Shown: piece after piece, positions 1 to 8,730 of the stretch
Layout of the letters: every line of letters begins with the position of its first letter
Numbering within the stretch: the first letter of the stretch is position 1
NCBI RefSeq assembly: GCF_012911925.1
Contig: NZ_JAAXKY010000010.1
Coordinates: 23,076 to 87,075, forward strand
Source: Pseudonocardia xinjiangensis
GTDB taxonomy: Bacteria > Actinomycetota > Actinomycetes > Mycobacteriales > Pseudonocardiaceae
Direction of reading: 5' to 3'
Length of the DNA: 64,000 nt
Made by a program: the position numbers and the translations under genes
The notes under the pieces: model-generated
The model's database searches: none
What the model was told of the DNA's origin: nothing
The model's input: only the letters and a program-made list of their open reading frames with translations

Positions 1-1204
1 CGAGCCGGCGCGGCCCCGGTACCCGGTGAAACCCGGCGACCCAGTAGCCGGCGATGCACATGTCGGCGAGCACGGTGGCGTCGGCGGGGACGAGTCGGTT
101 GAGCACGTCCAGCAGCTGGGCGGCCTGGGGTTCCTCCTCCCGCACCAGCGCCGCGACCTCCGCACGCAGGCCGTCGATGCGAGCGGTGACCTCGCCGCCG
201 TCGCGGGGCGCGACCGCCGCGGCCAGCCGTCCCGTCACGTCCTTCGCATCTGCGACGAGCACGTGGTCGGGCCGGTAGTTCTTCGCCGCGTCCCCGGCGT
301 CGACGTTGATCGCGAGCAACGCGGGCGGCGCGGGCATCCGCCAGTTCTGCGTGGTCATGCCGTCGAAGTCGCTGCCGATGGCGACCACCAGGTCGGCCTC
401 GTCCCACAGCGACCCGATGGCGGGCACGTGCGCCGGACCGGGCACCAGGAACGGGTGGTCGGGCGGGAGCACGCCGCGACCGTTGTACGTGGTGAGGACC
501 GGTGCCGCGAGGCGTTCGGCGAGCAGCGCCACCTCCGCGCCTGCGTCCGCCCGCAGGGCTCCGCCGCCCACCCACAGCAGCGGACGGCGGGCCCGCTCCA
601 CGAGCGCCAGCGCGGCCGCGAGGTCGGGTTCCGCCGGTTCCTGCTGACCCTCCGGCGCGCCCGGCCCGGGCTGTCCGGCGGCCGTGAGCAGGTCCGTCGG
701 CACCCCGAGGTAGACCGGTCCCGTCGGCGCCCGCAGAGCCGTGCGTCCGGCCCGCAGCACGTCGCCGTACAGGTCGCTCGCCGCGGTGCTCGTGGTGGCC
801 GTCTTCGTCACCGGCGCGAACATGGCGGCCTGGTCCCGGGTCTCGTGCAGCACCCCCCGGTACACGCCGGGACGCCGCAGTGTCGACGGGATGTCGGTGG
901 CGAGCACGAGCACCGGCGCGCCGGACGCCATGGCCTCCCCGGTGGCACCGAGGGTGTTGGCCGCCCCGGGGCCGGTGGTCACCACCGCGCCCCCGAGCCT
1001 GCCGGTGGCCCGCGCGTAGCCGTCCGCCGCATAGGCGGCGGCCTGCTCGTGGCGTACCCCGATCAGCCGGATACCGGCCGCGGCCGCGGCTTCCCACACC
1101 GGCAGGTTGTGCACGCCGGGCAGCCCGAAGGCGAGGTCGACCCCGAGCTCACGCAGCGCCGAGACCAGCGCCACCGCTCCGCTGTCGGATCCGAGCTCAG
1201 CCAT
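1..1204 (-). CDS. Thiamine-diphosphate-dependent enzyme (acetolactate synthase / benzoylformate decarboxylase family), 3' end missing
   Basis: The gene starts at an ATG ending at 1204 behind a clear AGGAGG site and runs off the left edge after about 401 codons; the family is usually 530-600 residues. The N-terminal ThDP-binding domain (about 7-175) has the activating glutamate in RHEQAAAY (E53) and the TTGPGAANTL loop. The central domain (about 195-325) is present; the C-terminal diphosphate-binding domain is mostly cut off. Family members split or join C-C bonds next to a carbonyl. It is divergent from the FadR-type regulator, and a palindrome shared with the fucose operon lies between them, so it is probably induced with that operon. 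The substrate cannot be read from the sequence; a role in L-fucose breakdown is inference. Confidence 0.9.
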   Translation of the reverse strand, partial: MAELGSDSGAVALVSALRELGVDLAFGLPGVHNLPVWEAAAAAGIRLIGVRHEQAAAYAADGYARATGRLGGAVVTTGPGAANTLGATGEAMASGAPVLVLATDIPSTLRRPGVYRGVLHETRDQAAMFAPVTKTATTSTAASDLYGDVLRAGRTALRAPTGPVYLGVPTDLLTAAGQPGPGAPEGQQEPAEPDLAAALALVERARRPLLWVGGGALRADAGAEVALLAERLAAPVLTTYNGRGVLPPDHPFLVPGPAHVPAIGSLWDEADLVVAIGSDFDGMTTQNWRMPAPPALLAINVDAGDAAKNYRPDHVLVADAKDVTGRLAAAVAPRDGGEVTARIDGLRAEVAALVREEEPQAAQLLDVLNRLVPADATVLADMCIAGYWVAGFHRVPGPRRL

Positions 1205-1331
1205 CGGCCACCTCCTGTGACGTCCAGAGGATCGACCATAGGGAGGAGGGGCGCCGAGCGGAACGGGCCGCGCCGCGATGTCGGGAACGGCGCGGGGACG
1301 AGGTATGCGGCTGCGGCGAAGTAGGCTCCAG

Positions 1332-1342
1332 ACATCCGATGT
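1332..1342. promoter_or_regulatory. Predicted FadR-type operator, copy 1
   Basis: The sequence ACATCCGATGT is a palindrome around a central C. It lies 13 bp upstream of the GTG start of the regulator and about 130 bp upstream of the divergent ThDP-enzyme gene. An identical copy precedes the fuconate dehydratase gene. Assignment to the adjacent regulator is inference from position and symmetry. Confidence 0.7.
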
Positions 1343-1355
1343 CCTGGGAGGTCGA

Positions 1356-2042
1356 GTGCCGGTCACGGACGAAGCGATCGAGAAGATCAAGGCGATGATC
1401 GTCTCCGGCGAGCTGGGCCCGGGTGCGCGGCTGCCTCGCGAGGCCGATCTCGCCGAGCGGCTGGGGCTGTCGCGCAACTCCCTGCGTGAGGCCGTCAAGG
1501 CGCTCTCGCTGATCCGGGTGCTGGACGTCCGGCAGGGCGACGGCACCTACGTCACCAGCCTCGACCCGCACCTGCTGCTCGACGCGATGACGTTCGTCGT
1601 GGACTTCCACCGCGACGACACCGTGCTGGAGTTCTTCGAGGTGCGGCGGATCCTGGAACCGGCGGCCACCGCGATGGCCGCCCTCACCATGACCGACGAG
1701 GAGATCGACGGCCTGCGCGGCGTGCTCGCCGAGCTCGACCCGGAACCCGACGTCGAGGCACTCGTGGCCAACGACCTGGAGTTCCACCGCCGTGTCGCGG
1801 TGGGCAGCGGGAACACCGTGCTGTGCTCGCTGATCGAGGGCCTGTCGGGCCCGACCACCCGCGCCCGGATCTGGCGGGGGCTCACCCAGGAGGGTGCTGT
1901 CGCGCGCACGATCGAGCAGCACACGGCCATCTGCGACGCGATCGCGGCCCGCCAGCCGGACGTCGCGCGGTCCTGGGCCACCGTCCATGTCGCGGGCGTC
2001 GAGGAGTGGCTGCGCAGCGCGCTGGGCACCGCAGGCGACTGA
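1356..2042 (+). CDS. GntR-family transcriptional regulator, FadR subfamily
   Basis: This 228-residue repressor-type protein has a winged helix-turn-helix (about 5-65, including LPREADLAERLGLSRNSLREAV) and an all-helical FCD ligand domain (about 85-215). FadR-subfamily members with FCD domains commonly sense sugar acids or other organic acids and regulate neighbouring catabolic genes. I chose the GTG at 1356 because GGGAGG lies 5 nt upstream and because longer in-frame starts (1278, 1305) would put the palindrome at 1332 inside the coding sequence. The gene converges on the lactonase gene and is divergent from the ThDP enzyme. The palindrome in its own leader suggests autoregulation; L-fuconate or a later keto-acid is a plausible inducer, but this is inferred. 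Confidence 0.9.
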   Translation: MPVTDEAIEKIKAMIVSGELGPGARLPREADLAERLGLSRNSLREAVKALSLIRVLDVRQGDGTYVTSLDPHLLLDAMTFVVDFHRDDTVLEFFEVRRILEPAATAMAALTMTDEEIDGLRGVLAELDPEPDVEALVANDLEFHRRVAVGSGNTVLCSLIEGLSGPTTRARIWRGLTQEGAVARTIEQHTAICDAIAARQPDVARSWATVHVAGVEEWLRSALGTAGD

Positions 2043-2063
2043 CCGGAACCGCGCGCTCGGCAC

Positions 2064-2096
2064 GGTCCTCGCAGACCCGTGGGCTCTGCGAGGACC
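2064..2096. terminator. Bidirectional terminator hairpin between the converging regulator and lactonase genes
   Basis: A perfect 12-bp stem (GGTCCTCGCAGA pairing with TCTGCGAGGACC) closes a 9-nt loop in the 75-bp gap between two converging genes. No T-run follows, as is usual in high-GC actinobacteria. Eleven bases of the left arm recur at 35941. Confidence 0.75.
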
Positions 2097-2117
2097 ACAC
2101 CCGGCGCGCGGAGCGGG

Positions 2118-2978
2118 CTACAGGCCGTAGACCCGCCGTGCCGTTGCGCCCAGGACGGCCGCGCGCTCGGTCGGGAGCAGGTCGGCGAGCAGGCCCTCGG
2201 TCGTCGTCCGGACGGCGGGGTAGCCGCCGGCGAGCTCGCACACCGGCCAGTCGGAGCCGAACATCACCCGGTCCGCCCCGAAACATCGGAGCACCAGGTC
2301 GGCGTACGGCCGCAGGGTGGCGACGTCCCGGCCGCTGGGTGCCGCCTCGGTGAGGAGCCCGGAGAGCTTGCACGAGACGTTCGGCAACGCCGCGAGCTCG
2401 GCGACGAACGATGCCCACGGCTCCCACTCCGCGTCCGAGATCCCGGGCTTGCCCGCGTGGTCGAGCACGAACGCGACGTCGGGCGCGGCGCGGGCCGCGG
2501 TGAGCGCCGCGGCGCGCTGCGGGGCCCGCACGAGGAGGTCGACGACCAGGCCGTGCCGCCCGGCCGTGGCGATCCCGCGAGCCACGTCGGGACGGGCCAG
2601 CCAGCCGGGGTCGGGCTCGTCCTGGGCGAGGTGCCGCACCCCGACCAGCCGGTCCCCGCCGGGACGGGAGCGCAGCCGCTCCAGCTCGTCCCCGACGCCG
2701 GGCGCGGTCAGATCGGCCCAGCCGACGACACCGGCGATGAGATCCGACCCGGCGGCCACGGCGAGCAGCCGCTCGCTCTCCGCCGTGGACGCCAGCGCCT
2801 GCACCAGCACGGTCGCCCCCATCCCGGGCGGGAGCACGGCACGCAGGTCCGCGACGTCGTAGCGGCGCCGGATGGCGGCGTGCTCCCGAGCGAGGAGCCA
2901 GCTATGCCCCCCATCAGCGGGATCCCACAGATGATGATGAGCGTCGACGCCGCCGGCGCCCTCGTGTTCCAGGGTCAG
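2118..2978 (-). CDS. L-fuconolactonase-type amidohydrolase (COG3618), apparent CTG start
   Basis: This TIM-barrel metal hydrolase probably opens L-fucono-lactone to L-fuconate. The N-terminal metal motif VDAHHHLWDP is encoded near 2940, well upstream of the first usual start codon in frame (GTG at 2837), so the protein must begin earlier. The only candidate I see is CTG at 2978, which overlaps the TGA of the preceding dehydrogenase (CTGA) with GAAGG upstream. From there it has 286 residues, normal for the family. Other signatures are VLDHAGKP in the middle and GSDWPV near the C-terminus. It is the last gene of the fucose operon. A CTG start is unusual; a sequencing error near 2978 is the alternative. 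Confidence 0.85.
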   Translation of the reverse strand: MTLEHEGAGGVDAHHHLWDPADGGHSWLLAREHAAIRRRYDVADLRAVLPPGMGATVLVQALASTAESERLLAVAAGSDLIAGVVGWADLTAPGVGDELERLRSRPGGDRLVGVRHLAQDEPDPGWLARPDVARGIATAGRHGLVVDLLVRAPQRAAALTAARAAPDVAFVLDHAGKPGISDAEWEPWASFVAELAALPNVSCKLSGLLTEAAPSGRDVATLRPYADLVLRCFGADRVMFGSDWPVCELAGGYPAVRTTTEGLLADLLPTERAAVLGATARRVYGL

Positions 2979-3940
2979 GGGAGGAGGCCTTCGTTCGTCA
3001 GGTCTGCCCAGAGGGCGTCCGGGATCCGGGTCTCCGCTGCGGCTGCGTTCGCCGCCACCTCGGCCGCGGCGCGGGCACCCAGCACCACCGAGGCGACCTC
3101 GGGGCGCGCTCCCGCGAACGCGATCGCGGCGGCGGGCAGCGGGACCCCGTGGCGGCGGCAGACGGCGCCGATCGCGGCCGCACGCTCGCGAACGGTGGCA
3201 GGCGCCGGCTGGTAGTCGTACGTGGCGTCCGCAGGGGGGTTGTCCGTGGCGAGCAGTCCGCTGTTGAACACCCCCGCCGCCAGCACCGACACGCCGCGCT
3301 CCGCGCAGGCCGGGAGCAGGTCGTCGGCCGCGGACGGGTCGAGCAGGGTGTAGCGGCCCGCGACGAGCACGGCGTCCACCTCGGTCTCGACGACGAACCG
3401 GGTGAGCATGGCGGTCTGGTTCATCCCGGCCCCGATCGCCCCGATCACGCCCTGGGCGCGCAGCTCGTGCAGCGCCGGGTAGGCCTGCCCGGCCGCCTCC
3501 GCCCAGTGGTCGTCCGGGTCGTGGATCAGGACGAGGTCGATGCGGTCGAGCCCGAGCCGCTCCAGGCTCCCCTCCAGGCTGCGTCGCACGCCGTCGGCGC
3601 TGAAGTCCCAGACCCGTCGCAGGTCGGCGGGCACGTCGAAGCCCTCGTCGTCACGGCGGGAGGCGCCGTCGGGGTCGGGCACCAGCAGCCGTCCGACCTT
3701 CGTGGAGATCGTGTACTCCGCGCGCGGACGACCGGCCAGCGCGGCTCCGAGCCGCCGCTCCGCAAGGCCCAGCCCGTAGTGCGGCGCCGTGTCGAAGAAC
3801 CGGATGCCGCTCTCCCACGCCTGGTCGATCGTGGCGGTGACGTCGGGCTCGGGCACCACGCGGTAGAGGTTGCCCAGCGGTGCGGTGCCGAGCCCGAGGG
3901 GGCTGACCGGCACGGAGGAGCGCCCCAGCACGGCGGTCAT
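2975..3940 (-). CDS. Aldo/keto reductase, predicted L-fucose (D-threo-aldose) 1-dehydrogenase
   Basis: This 321-residue aldo/keto reductase is predicted to oxidise L-fucopyranose at C1 to L-fucono-1,5-lactone with NAD(P)+. The catalytic tetrad is visible: D50 and Y55 (FFDTAPHYG), K81 (STKVGR) and H140 (LVLIHDPDDH). The ATG at 3940 overlaps the stop of the mutarotase gene by 4 nt, and the stop codon overlaps the lactonase start, so translation is probably coupled. Position between a mutarotase and a lactonase and membership of the D-threo-aldose/L-fucose dehydrogenase branch support the assignment. Exact substrate (L-fucose, L-galactose, D-arabinose) is not settled by sequence. Confidence 0.88.
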   Translation of the reverse strand: MTAVLGRSSVPVSPLGLGTAPLGNLYRVVPEPDVTATIDQAWESGIRFFDTAPHYGLGLAERRLGAALAGRPRAEYTISTKVGRLLVPDPDGASRRDDEGFDVPADLRRVWDFSADGVRRSLEGSLERLGLDRIDLVLIHDPDDHWAEAAGQAYPALHELRAQGVIGAIGAGMNQTAMLTRFVVETEVDAVLVAGRYTLLDPSAADDLLPACAERGVSVLAAGVFNSGLLATDNPPADATYDYQPAPATVRERAAAIGAVCRRHGVPLPAAAIAFAGARPEVASVVLGARAAAEVAANAAAAETRIPDALWADLTNEGLLP

Positions 3941-4248
3941 GGCAGCTCCCAGACCTGACGCAGCCCGCGGTCGGCGCCGGAGTAGTCGTCGGCGACGTCG
4001 AGCAGCTCCGCCATCCGCGCCTGCCAGGTGACGTTCACCGGGTCGTCGCGCAGCGCGTCGCGCATGGCCCGGTAGTCCTCCACCTCGACGACGTGGAACA
4101 GGTCGAGGCCGTCGCGCCAGATCCGCCACGCGTGCACCCCGGCGCCGCGCAGGGCGGAGTCCAGCTCGGGCGGGATCTCGGCGTGGACCCGGTCGTAGTC
4201 CTCCTCCCGTCCCGGTCGCAGCTTCGTGTGCAGGGCGATCCGTTCCAT
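3937..4248 (-). CDS. L-rhamnose/L-fucose mutarotase (RhaM family, COG3254)
   Basis: This 103-residue protein belongs to the dimeric alpha/beta-barrel mutarotases that interconvert anomers of 6-deoxy sugars, supplying the form used by the dehydrogenase. Y18 and H22 (EEDYDRVHAEIPPEL) fall at the same positions as the catalytic Tyr18 and His22 of E. coli RhaM, and the conserved WRIWRDG segment follows. It overlaps both neighbours by 4 nt (ATGA), so it is translationally coupled to the permease upstream and the dehydrogenase downstream. In this fuconate-type operon L-fucose is the likely substrate. Confidence 0.9.
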   Translation of the reverse strand: MERIALHTKLRPGREEDYDRVHAEIPPELDSALRGAGVHAWRIWRDGLDLFHVVEVEDYRAMRDALRDDPVNVTWQARMAELLDVADDYSGADRGLRQVWELP

Positions 4249-5291
4249 CAGTCCTGAGCCTTTCCGCTGGTCAGTCGGGCCAGCACCAGCGCAACGAGGA
4301 TCACGAGCCCGTTCACGGCCTGGATCTGGTCGGCCTTCACCTGGGCGAGGGTGAGCACGTTCTGGATCAGGCCAAGCAGTACCACGCCGCACAGCGCGCC
4401 GAAGAGCGAGCCCTTGCCGCCGTCGAGGCTGATGCCGCCGATCACCGCGGCGGCGAACACGGTGAAGATCATGCCGTTGCCCTGCGCGGCGGCCACCGAG
4501 CCGAGCCGGGCGGAGAGCATCAGCCCCGCGAGCGCGGCCAGCGCCCCGGCCACCACCAGCGTCAGCCAGATCACCCGCTCCACGCGGATACCGGCGGCGC
4601 GGGCGGCGTCGGGGTTGCCACCCACGGCGTAGAGCGAGCGGCCGACCCTCGTGTAGCCGAGCACGACCATGCCCACCGCGAACGCGATCACGACGATCCA
4701 GATGGCGAGCGGGATCGTGGCGATCCGCAGGCTGCCGAGGTCGTCGACCACCGGGATGCGGTTGGCGAGGTTGGAGATCGTCGCGCCGCCGACGATCGCG
4801 AGCTGCAAGCCGCGTAGGGCGATGAGCATCGCCAGCGTGACGATGAACGCCGAGAGCCGGAACCTGACGATGAGCAGCCCGTTGAAGGCGCCGATCAGGG
4901 CCCCGAACAGCACGGCTACCGGGAGCACCGTCCACGCGGGCCACGGCGCGCCGAGCACCGAGGTCTGGCCGACCACGAGGAACACCGCCACGGCGGGCGC
5001 GATCCCGACCACGGACTCCAGCGACAGGTCGAACTTGCCGACGATCAGCACCAGCGCCTCGGCCAGCACCACCAGCGCCAGCTCGGACTGGTACTTGAGC
5101 ACCGTGTCGACCAGGTAGGACTGGCTGAGGAAGACGTCCGGCTTGAGCAGGTAGCCGACCACCAGCAGGGCGATGATCGGCGGGATCAGCGCGAAGTCGC
5201 GCAGCCGGGCCAGCCGCAGCCGGTTGGCCGGGCGCCCCGGCTTCGGTGGCGTCACCGGTGCCTGCGGTGCCGCGGTGCTCGTGTCCGTCAT
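4248..5291 (-). CDS. Sugar ABC transporter permease (RbsC family)
   Basis: The 347-residue inner-membrane protein has about eight to ten hydrophobic segments and the family features of ribose-type permeases, including LIVGKFDLSLES in the N-terminal half and ARAAGIRVERV in the cytoplasmic loop that contacts the ATPase. A short Pro/Ala-rich N-terminus precedes the first membrane segment. It overlaps the ATPase gene upstream and the mutarotase gene downstream by 4 nt each. It is expected to work as a homodimer importing L-fucose or a close relative. Confidence 0.93.
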   Translation of the reverse strand: MTDTSTAAPQAPVTPPKPGRPANRLRLARLRDFALIPPIIALLVVGYLLKPDVFLSQSYLVDTVLKYQSELALVVLAEALVLIVGKFDLSLESVVGIAPAVAVFLVVGQTSVLGAPWPAWTVLPVAVLFGALIGAFNGLLIVRFRLSAFIVTLAMLIALRGLQLAIVGGATISNLANRIPVVDDLGSLRIATIPLAIWIVVIAFAVGMVVLGYTRVGRSLYAVGGNPDAARAAGIRVERVIWLTLVVAGALAALAGLMLSARLGSVAAAQGNGMIFTVFAAAVIGGISLDGGKGSLFGALCGVVLLGLIQNVLTLAQVKADQIQAVNGLVILVALVLARLTSGKAQD

Positions 5292-6877
5292 CGCTGTTCC
5301 CTCTCGGCAGAGGCCGTTCCGTTGACCGGACCCGGCTCGTCGCCCGGATCCGGAGCCGCCCCGATGCCCTCGATCTCCGCCACCAGGTCCGCCTCCCGCC
5401 AGCCCCGCGGGTGCTCGGCGACCAGCCGGCCCCCGACCATCACGACCACCCGGTCACACAACCGGAGGTCCTCCAGCTCGTCGCTCACCAGCAGCGCGGC
5501 GCGGTTGCGCCGGGTCTCCGCGTCGACCGCCCCGAGCAGCGACTCCTTCGAGCGGACGTCCACCCCCGCCGTCGGCTGCACCAGCACCAGCACCGTGGGG
5601 TCGTTCGCCAGCGCCCTGGCCATGACGACCTTCTGCGCGTTGCCACCCGACAGCTCGCTGACGGGCTGCCCCGGGCCGGCCGTGTGCACGTCCAGGTCGG
5701 TGATCATCCGGTTGGCCCGCTCGTCGCGCTTCTTCGGCAGAACGAAGCCGGCGGGCCCGAGCCGGTCGGTGATCGTCATCGTGGCGTTCTCCGCCACCGA
5801 GAGCGCGGGGACGAAGCCGTCGATGTTGCGGTCGCCCGGCAGGTACCCGACGCCGCCGCGCAGGGCGGCCGGCACGTCCCCGGAGCGGATCGGGAGCCCG
5901 GCCACGCGCACCGTGCCCTCCCGGGGCCGCAGCCCCACCACGGCTTCGGCGAGCTGACGCTTCCCGCTCGCCGCCGATCCCGCGACGCCGACGATCTCGC
6001 CGCGCCGCACCGTCAGGTCGACGCCGGTGACGATCCCCGGCACGGTCACCCCGGCGAGCTCCAGGGCGGCCTGCGCATCGGCGGGCACCGGCGGGCGGTC
6101 CGCGCCGACGTCGACCAGCCCGCGGGCCTCGCCGATCATCGCTGCCACGAGCTCGTCGCGGCCCAGCTCGGCGACGTCCGCGTCGAGCACGTAGCGGGCG
6201 TCGCGGAACACGGTGACCCGCTGGCAGATCTCGTAGATCTCCGGGAGGTGGTGGGAGATGTACAGGAACGTGACGCCCTGGGCCCGCAGGTCGCGCAGGC
6301 GGTCGAAGAGCCGGGCGATCGCGCGTCCCTCGAGCTGCGCGGTCGGCTCGTCGAGGATGACGAACCGGGCGCCGAGCGAGAGCGCGCCCGCGATCTCGAC
6401 GAGCTGGCGCTGCTCGACCGACAGCTCGCGGGCCGCCACGTCGGGGTCGACGTGCACCGCCCACTCCTCGAGCAGCTCCGCCGCCTGCCTGCGCAGCAGC
6501 CGGGGGGAGAGCAGCCCGAACCGCCCCCGGGGCTGGCGGTGCAGGAACAGGTTCTCCGCCACCGAGAGACCGGGCACGACCGACGGCTTCTGGTAGACGC
6601 AGGCGACGTGCCGCCGCCAGGCCGCCCGGTCGCCCGCCGCCGGGGCCGGGCTGCCGCCGAACCGCACCTCGCCCGCGTCGGCGCGCAGCAGACCGGTGAG
6701 TACCCCGACGAGCGTGGACTTGCCGGCGCCGTTGCGCCCGACCAGCGCGTGCGTCTCGCCGGGCGCGACGGTCAGGCGCCCGTCGGCCAGCGCGACGGTG
6801 GCGCCGAACCGTTTCGTGACGCCCACCGCCTCGGCGACGGGCACCGGACCGTCCGCTCGCGGATCCATCGAGTCCAC
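5288..6877 (-). CDS. Sugar ABC transporter ATP-binding protein (RbsA/XylG family, double NBD)
   Basis: The 529-residue protein has two fused nucleotide-binding domains, typical of ribose-type importers. The first has Walker A GRNGAGKST (47-55), signature LSVEQRQLVEIA and Walker B FVILDEP. The second has a degenerate Walker A (GSAASGKRQL, near residue 295) and signature LSGGNAQKVVMAR, as in RbsA where only one site is fully active. The start is ATG at 6877; an internal ATG at 6868 is possible. It lies 2 nt downstream of the binding-protein gene and overlaps the permease start. Confidence 0.93.
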   Translation of the reverse strand: MDSMDPRADGPVPVAEAVGVTKRFGATVALADGRLTVAPGETHALVGRNGAGKSTLVGVLTGLLRADAGEVRFGGSPAPAAGDRAAWRRHVACVYQKPSVVPGLSVAENLFLHRQPRGRFGLLSPRLLRRQAAELLEEWAVHVDPDVAARELSVEQRQLVEIAGALSLGARFVILDEPTAQLEGRAIARLFDRLRDLRAQGVTFLYISHHLPEIYEICQRVTVFRDARYVLDADVAELGRDELVAAMIGEARGLVDVGADRPPVPADAQAALELAGVTVPGIVTGVDLTVRRGEIVGVAGSAASGKRQLAEAVVGLRPREGTVRVAGLPIRSGDVPAALRGGVGYLPGDRNIDGFVPALSVAENATMTITDRLGPAGFVLPKKRDERANRMITDLDVHTAGPGQPVSELSGGNAQKVVMARALANDPTVLVLVQPTAGVDVRSKESLLGAVDAETRRNRAALLVSDELEDLRLCDRVVVMVGGRLVAEHPRGWREADLVAEIEGIGAAPDPGDEPGPVNGTASAEREQR

Positions 6878-6879
6878 CC

Positions 6880-7932
6880 TCAGGCCGCCGCGTTGCCCCA
6901 GAGACTCTTGTCGTCCACGTTGTCCTTCGTGACCAGCGGTGCAGGCAGCTGGTCCTCGAAGCCGTTGGGCAGCTCGATCACGGTGCTGCCGTGGTCGGTC
7001 GGGCCCGGTGTCGGGGTCACGCCGGCCAGCGCCTGCTTCGCCCAGTACAGGCCGTACTGCGCGTAGAGGTCGGCGGGCTGGGACACGGTCGCGTCGATCT
7101 CACCGGCCCGGATCGCGTCGAACTCCTGCGGGATCCCGTCGTTGGAGATGATCGTGATGTGCTTCGGGTCGCCCGGCGGCACGAGCAGGTTGCGCTGCTT
7201 GAGCACCTGCAGCGTCGGGTCCAGGAAGACCCCGCCCGCCTGCATGTAGATGCCCTTGATGTCGGGGTCGGTGGACAGCCGGGTCTCCAGCGCCGCCTGG
7301 GCCTTGGTGCCCTCCCAGTCGGTGGGCTCCTCGAACACGGTGATGCCGGGGAACTTCGACGTCATGCATTCCTTGAACGCCTCGGAGCGGTCGCGCCCGT
7401 TGATCGACGACAGCGCGCCCTGGAACTCGACGACCTTGCCGGTGCCACCGAGCTTCTCGCCGAGGAACTCGCAGGCCTTCTGCCCGTACGCCCGGTTGTC
7501 CGCGCGCACGACCATGTAGATCTTGCCGCTGTCGGGGCGGGTGTCGATGCTGACCACCGGGATGCCCCGGCCGGCCAGCTCGTCGAGCTTGGGCCCGATC
7601 GCGCCGGTGTCCTGCGGGGCGATGACGAGCGCGCCCGCACCCTGGGTGACCAGGCTGTCGATGTTGCCGATCACCTTCTGCACGTCGTTCTGCGAGTTGG
7701 TCGGCCCGGTGACGGTGACACCCAGCTCCCCGGCCTTCTCCGGGACGTAGCGGGCGTAGGCCGTCCAGAAGTCGGAGTCCGCGCGCGGCAGGTCGACGCC
7801 GATCGACGCCGACGCACCCCCGCTCGCGGGGGGTGCGCCACCGGGTGTGTCGCGGCTGCACGCGCCCACCGCGAGCAGGAAGGTGGTCGCGGCCAGCGCG
7901 CCCACGGCGCGTCGCGCAGGGACCGAAATCAT
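6880..7932 (-). CDS. Sugar-binding lipoprotein of the fucose ABC transporter (RbsB family, PF13407)
   Basis: The 350-residue protein starts with a lipoprotein signal peptide whose lipobox LLAVGAC places the lipidated cysteine at residue 25. The mature part is a two-lobed periplasmic-binding fold of the ribose/galactose type (GAGALVIAPQDTGAIGPKLD, GIPVVSIDTRP). It captures the sugar outside the membrane for the ATPase and permease encoded immediately downstream. It lies 30 nt after the SDR gene, with GAGATC upstream of the start as a weak ribosome site. Confidence 0.93.
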   Translation of the reverse strand: MISVPARRAVGALAATTFLLAVGACSRDTPGGAPPASGGASASIGVDLPRADSDFWTAYARYVPEKAGELGVTVTGPTNSQNDVQKVIGNIDSLVTQGAGALVIAPQDTGAIGPKLDELAGRGIPVVSIDTRPDSGKIYMVVRADNRAYGQKACEFLGEKLGGTGKVVEFQGALSSINGRDRSEAFKECMTSKFPGITVFEEPTDWEGTKAQAALETRLSTDPDIKGIYMQAGGVFLDPTLQVLKQRNLLVPPGDPKHITIISNDGIPQEFDAIRAGEIDATVSQPADLYAQYGLYWAKQALAGVTPTPGPTDHGSTVIELPNGFEDQLPAPLVTKDNVDDKSLWGNAAA

Positions 7933-7962
7933 CGTTGATCTCCTCGGCTTGACGGGCTCGGG

Positions 7963-8730
7963 TCAGTCCTTGCGCGGCCGCAGCCGCAGGCCTTGCATGC
8001 CGCCGTCCACGAAGAGCGCGGTGCCGGTGGTGGCGGCCGCCACCGGGCTGGCCAGGTAGGCGATGGCCGCGGCCACCTCCTGCGCCGACACCAGCCGGCC
8101 CATCGGCTGGCGGGCCTCCAGCGCGGCGCGTTCCGCCGCGGGGTCGTCGGCCGCGTCGAGCAGCCTGCCGACCCATGGCGTGTCGGCGGTGCCCGGGTTC
8201 ACGCAGTTGACGCGGATGCCGTCGGCGACGTGGTCGGCCGCCATCGCGAGCGTGAGCGACTGCACCGCGCCCTTGCTCGCGCTGTAGAGCGCCCGCTGCG
8301 GCAGTCCGGCGGTGGCCGCGATGGAGCAGGTGTTGACGATCGCCGCGTTCGAAGACCGGCGCAGGTGCGGCAGCGCGGCCCGGCTGAGCCGGACGATGCC
8401 GAGCACGTTGACGTCGAGGACGCGGTGCCACTCGTCGAGGGAGTTGGTCTCGACGGTGCCCTGCGCGCCGATGCCGGCGTTGTTCACGAGCACGTCCAGG
8501 CCGCCGAGGCGCTCGACGGCTGCGGCGACGGCCGCATCCACCGAGTCCTGGTCGGTGACGTCCGCGGTCAGGCCGAGCAGCGGCTCCTCGACGCCGGACG
8601 GGTCGAGGTCCAGGCAGGCCACCTTGGCCCCGCGCTCGGCCAGGAGCCGCGCCGTGGCCAGCCCGATGCCGGAGCCGCCGCCGGTTACCACCGCGGCCAG
8701 CCCCGCGAACTCACCCCCGGGGGCGCTCAC
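7963..8730 (-). CDS. SDR oxidoreductase, predicted 2-keto-3-deoxy-L-fuconate dehydrogenase
   Basis: This 255-residue classical short-chain dehydrogenase has the NAD-binding TGGGSGIG (16-23), NNAG, and the catalytic YSASK, and ends like other 250-residue members (FVDGGMQG). Its GTG start overlaps the TGA of the fuconate dehydratase gene (GTGA), so the two are coupled. In the Xanthomonas L-fucose pathway an SDR oxidises 2-keto-3-deoxy-L-fuconate to the 2,4-diketo acid; position directly after the dehydratase makes this the best assignment. An L-fucose dehydrogenase role is the alternative, but the aldo/keto reductase already covers it. Confidence 0.87.
   Translation of the reverse strand: MSAPGGEFAGLAAVVTGGGSGIGLATARLLAERGAKVACLDLDPSGVEEPLLGLTADVTDQDSVDAAVAAAVERLGGLDVLVNNAGIGAQGTVETNSLDEWHRVLDVNVLGIVRLSRAALPHLRRSSNAAIVNTCSIAATAGLPQRALYSASKGAVQSLTLAMAADHVADGIRVNCVNPGTADTPWVGRLLDAADDPAAERAALEARQPMGRLVSAQEVAAAIAYLASPVAAATTGTALFVDGGMQGLRLRPRKD

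Noticed and set aside
26..1398. Long plus-strand reading frames rich in Arg/Gly/His over the left edge
   Set aside because: They are antisense to the ThDP-enzyme gene, whose minus-strand translation has clear family motifs; GC-rich sequence keeps antisense frames open.
5246..7066. 606-codon plus-strand frame across the transporter ATPase
   Set aside because: Composition is Arg/His/Gly/Pro-rich with no motif, and the opposite strand encodes a complete RbsA-type ATPase.
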